Assembly: GCA_013177825.1 (NCBI GenBank)
Contig: JABLXX010000002.1
Coordinates: 124,001 to 188,000 of the forward strand
DNA from: Syntrophaceae bacterium
GTDB lineage: Bacteria > Desulfobacterota > Syntrophia > Syntrophales > PHBD01
DNA length: 64,000 nt
Reading direction: 5' to 3'
Shown: positions 1-12,000 of the stretch, piece after piece
Layout: every line of letters begins with the position of its first letter
Numbering within the stretch: position 1 is the stretch's first letter
Notes under the pieces: model-generated
What the model was told of the DNA's origin: nothing
Seen by the model: the letters and a program-made list of their open reading frames with translations, nothing else
The model's database searches: none
Translations under genes and position numbers: made by a program

Positions 1-3000
1 GGCTTCGGGAACCTGATCGGCGTCGGCAACGTGAATCCCGACGTCGAGGCGGCCATCAAGGGCGGCTCCTACGTCCGCACGAGCGGCGCCGTGAACCTGA
101 GCGCCCTCGACGAATCCAGCATCATCACCGTCGGGCTCAGCATCGCCGCCTCCGGCGGTGTGGCCGTCAGCGGCGTCGTCGGGTACAACCGGATCGAGAA
201 CAGCCTGCTGGCGCAGGTCGCCGGCTCCACGGTCATCGCCGGGACGAGCCTGGCGCTGACCGCCCGGTCCGACGCCTACATCTTCAGCTTCGTCGGCGGC
301 GTATCCGGCTCCGGCATCGTGGCCGCGCAGTTGTCCGTGACGGTCAACGACATCGACAACGACGTCGAGGCCTCCATCGTCAACGCCGTTGTCGACACGG
401 TCGACACCCGCTCGACCGTGAACACCGGGCTGAGCGTGTCCCTCACGGCGCGGGATGCCTCCACCATCGACTCGATGGCGATCGGCCTCGCCGCGTCCGG
501 CATCGTGGGAGCCGGGGGAGCGCTGTCCAAGAACTTCATCGGCAACGCCGTCGCGACGTCCGTCACGTCGTCGGACGTCACGGCCGGCTTGAATGTCTAC
601 CTGACCTCGGAGACGATCGCCGTCATCCGCTCCTTCGCGGCGGGACTCGCCGGCGGCGGGGCCGGCGCCCTCCAGGCGTCGATCACCCTGAACGAGCTTA
701 GGAACTCCACCACCGCCGTCATTACCGGATCCACCGTGACGGCGGGCTACACGATCCAGGTCTCCGCGTCGGACAAGGCGCCCGCCTCGGTCCCGGACTA
801 CACGACGAGCATGCTGATCCCCACGGACGTGATCGCCGACATCCTGGATCTCGTGTCCGACACGGGGGTCTCCAAGACCGCGAACATCCTCTCCTTCGCC
901 GGCAGCATCGGCGGGGCGGGCCTGGCGGCGGGCAGCGCGGCGGCCTCGGACAACGACATCGAGAACACCATTGAGGCCAGGATCACGAACTCCACGGTGA
1001 CGTCCACCTACTCGGACGTGGTCGTCATGGCCGAGTCGAGCGCCAAGATCGTCTCCCTGGCGGCGGGCATCGGTGCAGCGGGAATCGCCGCCCTGAGCGC
1101 CTCCGTGACGACGAACGACATCGCCAACACGACCACCGCCGCCATCACCGGGACATCGACCGTCTCGGCGGGGGACGACGTGCATGTCGAGGCCACGAGC
1201 GGCGCCACGATCGACTCCGCGGCCATGACCCTCTCCGGCGCCCTTGTTGCGGCCCTCGGAGCGTCCGTGGTCACGAACACCGCCGGCAACACCACGAAGG
1301 CCTACGTGGACGGCACGTCGGCCGCCCAGAAGGCGAGGATCACGAAGGCCGACCAGGTCTCCATCAGCGCCTCCTCCACGACCGCCCTCAACGGCGTCAG
1401 CCTGGGGGCCAGCATCGGGATGGTGGCGGCGGGCGCCATGGTTTCCCGGTCCACCGTGGACGGAACCACCTGGGCCTACGTCGGGGACTACACGGAGATC
1501 GGCCAGCAGGCGGGCAGCAGCGTCGGCTCGCTCAGCATCGCCGCGACATCGACCGACTCCGCCATCACGAAGGCCTACGCCGTCTCGGCGGGCATCGGGG
1601 CCGGAACGGGCAACGACGCCAAGTCGACCATCACACCCGACACCAGGGCTTCCATCGGCAACACCTCCCTCCGCGTGACCGGGGCCGTGGACGTGGCCGC
1701 CCAGGCCAGCGTCAGCGCCTATGCCGAGACCTACGGCGTCAGCGCCGGAGCCCTGTCCGTGGGCGTGTCCCTGGCGGAGGCCACCGTGTCCCCCGAGGTC
1801 AAGGCCTACGTGGGAGGGAGCGGCTCGACCATCCGCGCCGGCAGCCTGTATGTTTCCGCGACGGAGACCTACCCCACGAGCGGCTATGCCGCCAAGACCT
1901 ACGCGACCGGCTCCTCCGGCGGCCTCATCGGGATCAACGCCACGGAGAGCACCGCCTCGAACACGGGAACCGTCTCGAGCTACGTGGCTGACGGAACCAC
2001 GCTGGTCGTTGCGGACTCCATCGCCATCCAGGCGACCGGCGACAGCAAGCAGTACGCCTCCTCCGACAGCAACACCTACGGCCTGATCGCCGCGGGCGGC
2101 AACGTGTCCGACGCCGTCTCGAACGTGACGACGAGCGCCTACCTGGGCAACGGCGTCACCGTCAGCTCCGGCACCGCCATCGGCGGCCTGACCGACGGCG
2201 GGACGTATTACGCGATCGTCGACAGCAAGCGGCCCTTCACGCCCGCGACGGCCATCAGCGACAGCTGGATCAACCTGGGCTCGGGCCACGGACTCCAGAC
2301 GGGCGACACGGTCGTCTACCGCACCGGCAGCTCGACAAACACCGCCGTCGGCGGGCTCACGGCGGGCCAGGAGTACTATGTCGAGGTCAGCACGAGCGAT
2401 CCGGCCCTGGTCCGGCTCTACACCCTGGTTGTGGATGTCGGGACCGGAAACCTCGTCAAGGGCACCCTCGTGACCCTCGACGCCTCCGTCGCCACCGGCA
2501 CCGGGCACCGCCTGGACATCGTCAACCCCAGGCTGATCAAGCTGGCGTCCTCCTTCTCGAACGCAACGGCGGACACGCCGGTGGCCATCGACCTCTCCGC
2601 GCCGGCCGTGGCGGGGTCCGAGAACACCGTCACGCCGGTCTCCAGCGCCGGCACGGCGACGGCCATCGCGTTCTCCCCGGAGACGGACCTCAACGCCACG
2701 AGGAACACGATCGACGTCGGCACGGACAGCGGCCTCTACTCGGGTAAGGCGGTGGTCTACAGCAAGGGGGCGGGCCCCACGCTGACCATCACGGCCACCG
2801 GCGATGACTACAACTTCGCGAAGTCCGAGGCCGGAAGCGGCGGCCTCGTGGCCGGCTCGGGCGCCGAATCGAACGTCACCGCCACGAGCTCCACCAGCGC
2901 GGCCGTCGCCGACGACACGAACACCGCCGACGCGGTCCGGACCACGCTGGACGTGTCGAGCCTGGCCATCCGGGCGCAGCACACCGCCCGCTTCGACAGC

Positions 3001-6000
3001 CAGACAAACACGATCCAGGCCTCCGCCGTCGGCTTCAGCGGCTCCTGGGCCACCAACGTCGTGACCTCCACGGTGGACGCCAAGATCGGCGACAACGCCC
3101 TGGTCACGACCCAGGACCTCACCATCGACGCGATCAATACGACGCGGAAGAACCTGCTGGGGGCCGACGAGTACAACGTCGAGGCGGGCTCCGGCGGCGT
3201 CCTGCAGGGCAATGCCGCGGAGAGCGAGACGGACATCGCCAACCGGACCTACGCCAGCGTGGGCGCCGGCGCCGACATCACGGTGACGGGGGACGTCTAC
3301 AACCCCGGTGATTTCCGCCTGACCACCTACAATGACGTCGAGGGGTACGACGACGTCCGGCTGGACTCCGGCGGCCTGATCGTCGGCTCCGGGGCGACCT
3401 CGGCGATCCGGGCCGACGTCAACGACGGCATCGTGACCATCGAGGACGGGGCCACCATCGACACGGTGGGCGAAGTCAACCTAGAGTCCCGGACCCGCGG
3501 CGTGCTGAAGGTGGAGCCCCAGGTCCACACCTACGGCCTCGCCTCGGCGGCCGTCATCGACGGCATGGCCCGCATCCACAGCAACAACCAGGTCTCCGTC
3601 GGCGCCAACGTCGACATCCTGGCCATGGGGGATATCAACCTCCTGGCGGGACGGGACCATTACGGCGTCCTGAATTACTTCTACGTGACGTCCCACGGGG
3701 ACGAGCTGAACGCGTCGGCCGTTCCCATCAGCGACCTCCAGTCCCACGGCGAGATCGTCCAGACCCTGGGCGTCTCCGTCGGCACGGGGTCGTCGCTGCG
3801 CACCGCCCGGGACGCGAATCTCCTCATGGATGAGACCGGCACCGCCCAGATCTGGGCGTACGGCAGCGGCAAGAACTGGATGACCGCCCTGGCCAGCGGC
3901 ATCGACGCCATGTGCGGCTCCGACGGCATCTCCGAGGAGATGAAGGGCGGAACGTCCACCCTCGAGGCCCACAGCACCGCCACCGTCAACGGCACCATCG
4001 AGGTCGGCATCATGAAGGACCTCGCGCTGGTCATCGGCCTGGACGGGACCGCATCGGTGCAGAACGGGATCACCTTCACCACGACCCAGGAATCGATGGT
4101 CTCGAACCTGGTGGAGGAGCTGAACCGCTGGTACGAGCTCCTGGCGGACTACTCCGGCGACCCGACCACGACCGCCGCCTACCAGGTGGAGATCAACCGC
4201 ATCCTGGCGGATCTCACGGCCATGGGCCTGACCGAGACGGTCACGGAGAACGGGAACACCTACACGGTCTACACCGGCTCCTACGTGGTGCCTTACATCA
4301 CCGTGGACGACATCTGGGCGCAGGCGGGCACCATCAACGTCTGGGCCGACAACTTCTACGGCAGCGGACAACTCCTCGCGGAAGGGGACATCACCGTTTC
4401 GATCACCAACAACAGCCCGTCCTTCCTGCGGATCAACCGGATCACGATTCCCGACACCATCGGCGGCGTCCGCTTCAACTCCCAGTCGGTCAGCTCCAAC
4501 GCGGCCATCGCCGACCTGAACGCGACAGGTTCGGCCTCGTCGTTTACGAGCATTCTCACCTCGACCACCGGGGCGGCACCGGTCATCAACATCACGAATA
4601 CCTTCGACGCGGGCGACCCGGTCTACTCCGGCACGGACTATGAAGACAGCCTGACCCCGGACGTCGAGCTGACGGGGGAAATCGACGCCATCCTGGCGAC
4701 GGTCACCATCAGGAGCGAGGGGAGCGTCGTCTCCACGGCCAGCATCGACGCCGGAACGCTGTACATCATCAGCGGCGTCGATTTCGTCCAGACCTACACC
4801 GATTCGCTCTACAGCGTCGCCAACCCGGGGACGGTCTGGACCGCGGTCTCGAACATCGCCCAGAACGCGAAGGTCGATACCACGGTGAACGGCCTCAGCA
4901 CCGGGACGGCCCTGGAACAGGCCGTCTACAGCGTCCTCCACCCGGATGCGAGCCAGGTCTCCAACATCATCGCGGCCAACAACGTCTACATCAGCGCCCG
5001 GTACCTCAACATCAACGGGGTGATCCAGAGCGGCATCGCCGAAAGGGCGGTGACGATCGCCGCAGCCGAGCAGGCCGCCATCGACGCGGCGGAGACCGCC
5101 TACTCGCAGTACCGCTCCGGCGCCCGGGCCGCCGCGGCCGCCACCGCCGCCACCGCCGGCCTGACGACGGAAGACTTCAAGTACTTCAAGCTGGCCAACA
5201 CCGGCACCGAGAACATCGACGTCTTCTGGAACGCCGAGCTCGACCGGCTGGAGCTGGAAGACGTGAAGATCCAGGGGGGCTACATCGAGCTCTTCGGCCA
5301 GATCCTCAGCACCGGCAGCGGGCAGATCAAGGTCCTGGACGGCTACGGCAAGATCACCGTCACCAACCAGACCTCCAACACCCTGGTGACGAACCTCCTC
5401 GACACGGGCCAGGGGGTGGAGGGGCTCATCCGGATCACCGACACGTCGCCGGACTACCTCATCGGCGGCCTGCCGCGGGTGACGGAGTACCGGTACGTAA
5501 GCGGTCAGGTCGTCAAGACCGTGTTCGCCCCGGGTGGCGTTTCGGTGGGCACGACGACGCAGGGCGCCGCCGGGACCAACGAGGTCCAGGTCATCGCCAT
5601 GGACGCGGCGGTGACCGGCGGGACCTTCACGCTGACCTTCAACGGCCAGACGACGGCCGCCCTCGCCTGGAACGCCACGGCGGCCCAGGTTCAGGCGGCG
5701 CTGTCCGCCCTGTCCACCATCGGCGCCGGCAACGTCTCGGTCAGCCTCAATGGGAGCGGCGACTGGGTCGTGACCTTCCAGAGCGCCCTGGGCGGCACCA
5801 ACGTCAACCCGATCCGGACCGACGGCAGCGCCCTGCTTGCCGGGGCCGCAGCGTCCACGGACGGGCGGACGGCCGTCTACACCCCCCAGGCGGGCATGCG
5901 GTACTACTGGGCCAACGGCCAGGACTACAGCATCCAGACCAGCACCACCTACGCCTCGTCGGACTGGCTGGGCATCGACTCCCTCGTGGCGGATCCCGAT

Positions 6001-9000
6001 AACATCGTCGAAGGCCCGACCCGGACCCAGGTCGGGCAGATCCGCCGGCTCGAGGACGGGACCTACGTGACCGACACGGACAGCGGCGACTACGGCTACG
6101 GCTACGACTATTCATACGACTACGTGCAGATCACGCAGAGCACGTCCACGTATACCTGGGCCGGCAACATCGTTACGGTCACCTCCGCGGATCCCCACCT
6201 GATGAGCACCGGCCAGAAGGTCCTCCTGGACTTCACCTCTGGAGACGCCGTCAACAAGGACGGGACCTTCACGGTGACCGTGATCGACGACTATTCGTAT
6301 CGGTTCCTCCTGTTTGGCGCCGGAACGGGGGGAGACGTCACCGTGACCCGGGTCCAGCGGAACACGTGGGAGGACTCCACCTGGTACGGGAAGACCACGT
6401 ACTACTGCAAGGAGACCCTCACGACGCCCTACAAGGACATTCACGTCCAGAGCGTCCGCGCCGACCGCGACATCGGCATCGCCTTCATCGGCTACGAGGC
6501 GGGGGACTCGAACATCCGCGTGACGGTCACCTCCGTGGGCAGCGTCCTGGTGAACGACTCGATCCAGAACCCGGAAGGGACGACGAGCCTCACCAGCAGC
6601 AGCGGGCAGCTCCGGCTCATCAACGACACGGCGGTCGTTGGCGGGCGGAACATCTCCCTGGGCGCATCCACCGGCATCGGGGCGGACCGGACCCTGCGGA
6701 CGAACCTGAACGACGGCTACACCGGGACCCTGAGCGCGGTGACAACGACCGGCGACATCGACATCCGGGAGATCTCGGGCGACCTGATTGTCGACCAGGT
6801 CACGACCTCCAAGACGACCACGACCACCACCAGCAACGTCACCCTGACCGCCCACGGCGACATCCTGGGGAAGGACGCCTCGAACCTGGTTCGGGGCCAG
6901 AAGGTGACGCTGACGGCCACTTACGGAGACATCGGCACCCTGGGAACGGGAGGAACGGCCGTCACTCCCGGCGCGGGCGCCCAGGCCCTCCGGATCGACA
7001 CGGGCGACGCGGACGACCACTCCTTGACGGCGACGGCGGTGGGCGATGTCAACATCACGGAGACCACCGGGACGCTGCACCTGAACAGCGTGGTGACGGA
7101 CGGGAGCGTCCGCATCACCGTGGAAAGCGGCGGACTGACGGACGCCAACTCCAACGAGGTCCGGGACGACCGCACGTGGGCGCAGCTCTTGGCCCTGTAC
7201 GAGCGGATGATGGCCACGGGCGACGCGGCGGACGAGAGCGTCGCCGCGACCATTGCCGCCTACGAGGCCCTCAAGACCCAGGAATACCAGACCTACTGGC
7301 GATACCGGAACTCCGTCGGCGGCAGCTACGACCCCTCGCAGACGATCGCCCTGTCGGATGCCGAAATCGACTGGTACACGGACTATTACACGGGCCAGGG
7401 GAAAACGGCCGGCGAGATCGCCATCGCCCTCCAGACCCTCGTGAACGCCCGGACCGCCTCGTACCACGTCCTCCACAGGACCTACGGCGACGTCTCGGCG
7501 ACCTATGATTCAAGCTGGTCCTATGATGTGGACGACGTCGCTCTCCATGATCGCGTCGGGTCCGCCGAGATCAGCGGCAGTGCCGTCGAGCTGACCAGCC
7601 ACGTCTTCACGACCGGCCAGGCGGTGGTCTACCACGCCGGGGGCGGCGCCATCGACGGGCTCGTCGACGGCACCATCTACTACGTCGTCGTGGATGCATC
7701 CAATGCGAGCGTGATCCGCCTCGCCGCGACCCTGGCCGACGCCGGCACGAACACGACGCTCGGCTTCACCTGGGTGAGCGGCGCCAGCCATTGGTTCTCC
7801 GACGGCGATGTCCTTTCGCAGCGGGCGAAGTGGAGCGAGGCCCAGCTGAAGAACTCCATCAGTGCCAGCATCCTGAGGCCGAAGACGGTCTCCGGCACGT
7901 CGTCGACCATCGAGGATCCGAACATTACCGGCTCCGAGGTCGCGCTGGTGGTGTCCGGGGAGATCGGCTCCGCCGATGTCACCATGGACATCACCCTGGC
8001 CGACATCAACGCCGGGCTCACAGAAGAGCAGAAGGTCGCCCTCGCCGCCGCGGAGAAGCAGGACGTCACGTTCTACGACACCGACGGGAACGTCATGGCG
8101 CCGGACGACGTGGGCAAGACGTTCGCCCGCCTCCACATCAACGTGAAGAACGACGTCGACTTCAAAACGGAGGGCCTGCTCACCGTCTCGGCGGGCACCG
8201 GCGCGAATCTCGGCTCCGAACAGACCGCCGACGTCCGGGTCGACCGGATCACGAGCACCGCCGGCGAGGTGCGCCTGAAAGTCCAGGGGAACATCGTCAA
8301 CGCCCGGACCGACGGCGGCTACAACGTGCGGAGTGACGGTGCGGTCCTGGAGGCCGAGGACGGCAGCATCGGAACATCCGCGAAGTCGTTCCTGATCGAC
8401 ATGATCGAGGCGGGCAGGACTGGTGCGCTCACCGCCCGTGCCAAGACCGACGTCTATCTCCGGGAGACCTCCGGCGACCTGTACGTGTCGTCGGTGTACG
8501 CGGGGACGTTCATCGACCTGCGATCCGAGCGGTCCCTGCTGGATGCCGATGCGGACGACGCGACGACCCGGACCTGGAACATCTACAGCCCTGATGCATA
8601 CCTCCTGGCGGGGGCGAGCGGCACCATCGGCGCTGACGGCAGTGCGCTGGAGACGGACCTCCAGGGTGGGGTGCTCAATGCCGACGCGGGCCAGAGCATC
8701 TACCTGTACGAGTCGGCCGGCAACCTGGTCGTCGGGGTGATCAAATCGGCCAGCGCCAACGTCAACCTGGGGGCCGCCCTGTCTATCCACGACAACGACG
8801 AGGGCGTGGAGGGAAACCCCTCACCCGACGTCATCGGCAACAGCATCATCCTGACGGCGGGGTTCGAAATCGGCGCTGCGAATGACTACCTGGACATCGA
8901 CACGGCCTTCTCCGGAGCCGGGACGCTCACCTCGACCAGCGAGTTCAATACCTTCCTTATCGAGATTTCGTCCAAGGCGACGCCCGGCGCGGGCGACGAA

Positions 9001-12000
9001 GACCTGAGCCTGTACTCCGTCGCGACCAACGCCGGGACAGCCTTCATCACCGCGCCCACCGGGAGCATCTACAACGGGCGGTCCGACGGCGGGTCGAACG
9101 TCGTCTCCGGTAAGACCTACCTCTTCGCCGGCCTGAACATCGGCGCAGAAGACAAGCGGATCATGACCCTCGTGGACAACATCGAGGGCCTGGCCACCTC
9201 GGGGAGCACCTGGATCACGAACACCTCGGACCTCACCGTGGGCGGAGTCGTCCCCGGAAGCGAGCAGGGATTCCTGGGCGGCGGCGCCGTCAACATCACC
9301 GCGAGCTGCACCATCGACGTGACGGAAGACGTGATCTCGGAGGCGGATTCCATTGTCCTGACCGCGACCGAGCGGGCGGCGGACGTCGACGACCTGATCG
9401 TCCGGGACGGCATCACCGTCTGGTCGAAAACGAGCTATGTGACGCTGCGTGCCGGCGACGACGTGACGCTGGAAGAGGGCAGCTTCGTCCTGGCGGCGGG
9501 CAAGGTCACCATCAGCGGCGACTACGGGAGCGCCGACGCGGCCGGCACGACCATCCGCCTCCTGGGCGTGGTCGGCGGCAGCGAGGTCGAGGTGAACGGG
9601 AACGCCGACGACGACACGATCATCCTCGAGCGGACCCACGACACCGTCGTCTACCCGAACGCCGGCGTGCAGGCGGCGGTGGAGGGCACCTACGGCAACG
9701 TGACCAACGTCTATGCCTACGCCGGGAACGACACGGTCACCCTCCGCTCCGTCGACGGCCAGACGAACGTCTACGGAGGCGACGGGGAGGACCTGCTCAC
9801 CGCCGACACGCTCAAGACGCTGACCAGCAGCAAGTACGCAACGCGCGACGCCCTGAACCTGGACGGCCAGGCCGGGACGGACCGCTACGTCGTCAACGCC
9901 TCCGGGACCGGCGACTACATCGTCAACGTCACCGACACCGGGGCCCCGGACGACGGCACGGACACGCTGACCGTCAACGGCACGGCGGACGACGACGACT
10001 TCCTCCTCCGGAAGACCTTCGTGGCGGTCCTCCATGGCTCCTATGACGGTGGGTACTCCGCCGACGTCGAGCGCATCAACTACGACACGAGCATCAACGG
10101 CCGGCTGATCGTTGCCGGCGGCATCGGCGCGGATTCGTTCTTCACCGACGACAACTCCGCCATCACCACCCTGGACGGCGGTGCCGGGGCCGACTATTTC
10201 CAGATTGGACAGCTCTTCGGCTCCCTGCGCGATGTGGCCGCCAACATCGCCGTGGGCGACGTCTTCGAGACCATCGAGACGACCATGGGCTTCCTCAGCC
10301 GGGGGATCAGCTACGCGACGACCGTCTACGGCGGCAGCGGCAACGACACGTTCTCGGTCTACAACAACATCGCCAAGCTCCGCCTGGAGGGCGGCGACGG
10401 GAACGACGAGTTCGTGGTCCGGGCCTTCATCATGCTGCATTCCTTCGACCCGGAGCAGCAGCTCACCGAGGTGGACGGCGGCATCGGCGACGACTACATC
10501 CAGTACAGCATCAAGTCGCCCATCAGCATCAACGGCGGAGCGGGCTACGACCGCGTAGTGGCCCTGGGCACCGAGGCGAACGACGTCTTCGTCGTCACCT
10601 CCTACGGGATCTTCGGCGCCGGCATCAACATCACCCTGGACGGCGTCGAGGAGGCCCTCGAGGTGGACGGGCTGGAGGGCGACGACACGATCTTCGTCCT
10701 CAGCACTGCGGCCAACATGGTGACGACGATCATCGGCGGACTCGGGAACGACACGGTCAACGTGGCGGGCGACGTGACGGGAACGGTCATCAGCGCCGAG
10801 CTGGAGGGGAGAAGCGGCGTCATCAACCACAGCGTCACGAGCGACGACCCCGCCTACGACGGGCTCCTCGTGGACGGCATCGCCCTCAACGTGGCCGACG
10901 CGGAAACGGGCGCGGTCGTCATCACGGAGAGCGGCGGCGGCACGGTGGTGGACGAGGATGTGGCGGGCTCCGTGGACACCTACACGATCTCCCTGGCGAC
11001 GGCGTCCCTCGATCCGGTTGAGGCGGGCGATGTGGCCTACATCACCGTCTCCGCGGCCAAGTCGGAGTCGGAAGAGGGCGCCCTCGGGGCGGACACGGTC
11101 CTCCTGTCCACCGACGGCGTCAACTACTACGACGCGCTGGTCCTGACCTTCGACATCACGAACTGGACGGACAGCCAGACGATCTGGGTGAAGGCTGTCT
11201 CCGACGCCGTCTCCGAGGGCGAGCGGAACGTCACCGTGAGCCACAGCGTCATCAGCAACCGCGCCGACCTGGACAAGGCCAGGATCAACGACGTGATGGT
11301 GAAGGTCCAGGACGACGACAAGGCGGGCCTCGTCATCGTCGAGAGCGGGAACAACACGCAGGCCCTGGAGGGAGCCACCGACACCTTCACCGTGCGGCTG
11401 ACACACGCGGTTGCCGCCGGCGAGACGGTCACGGTCGACCTGGCATACAATGCAGGGCAGCTCTCCCTCGACACGGCGACACTCACCTTCGACAGCACGA
11501 ACTGGAACATCGCACAGACGGTCACCGTGACGGCCGTGGACGACGCCACGGCGGAAAACACGCAGACCTCGGTGATCACCGCCACGGTGACGAGCACCGA
11601 TCCGGGATTCACCGTCAGCGAGAAGCCGACGGTCAACGTGACCGTCGTCGACAACGACTCCGCCGGCGCCCTGATCACCCAGACGGACGGCTCCACGCGC
11701 GTGGTCCAGGGCGACGCCACGGGCGACACCTACAGCATCGTCCTGACGAAGGCACCGGCCGCGGGCACAACCGTCACCGTGAAGATCCTCACGGACGGGC
11801 AGACGGTCGTCTCCAGCGCCGACGCCCGCTTCAATTCCACGGACGGAACGGTCACCTTCACAGAGGCGGACTGGAACGTCGCCGCGGTGATCACGGTCAA
11901 GGCCACGGACGGGGCACCCACGGAAAACAACTTCGAGATGTCCTTCCCGCTGATGTCCCACACCCTGAATCGGATCCAGGGCCCCCTCGTCGTCGAGGGC

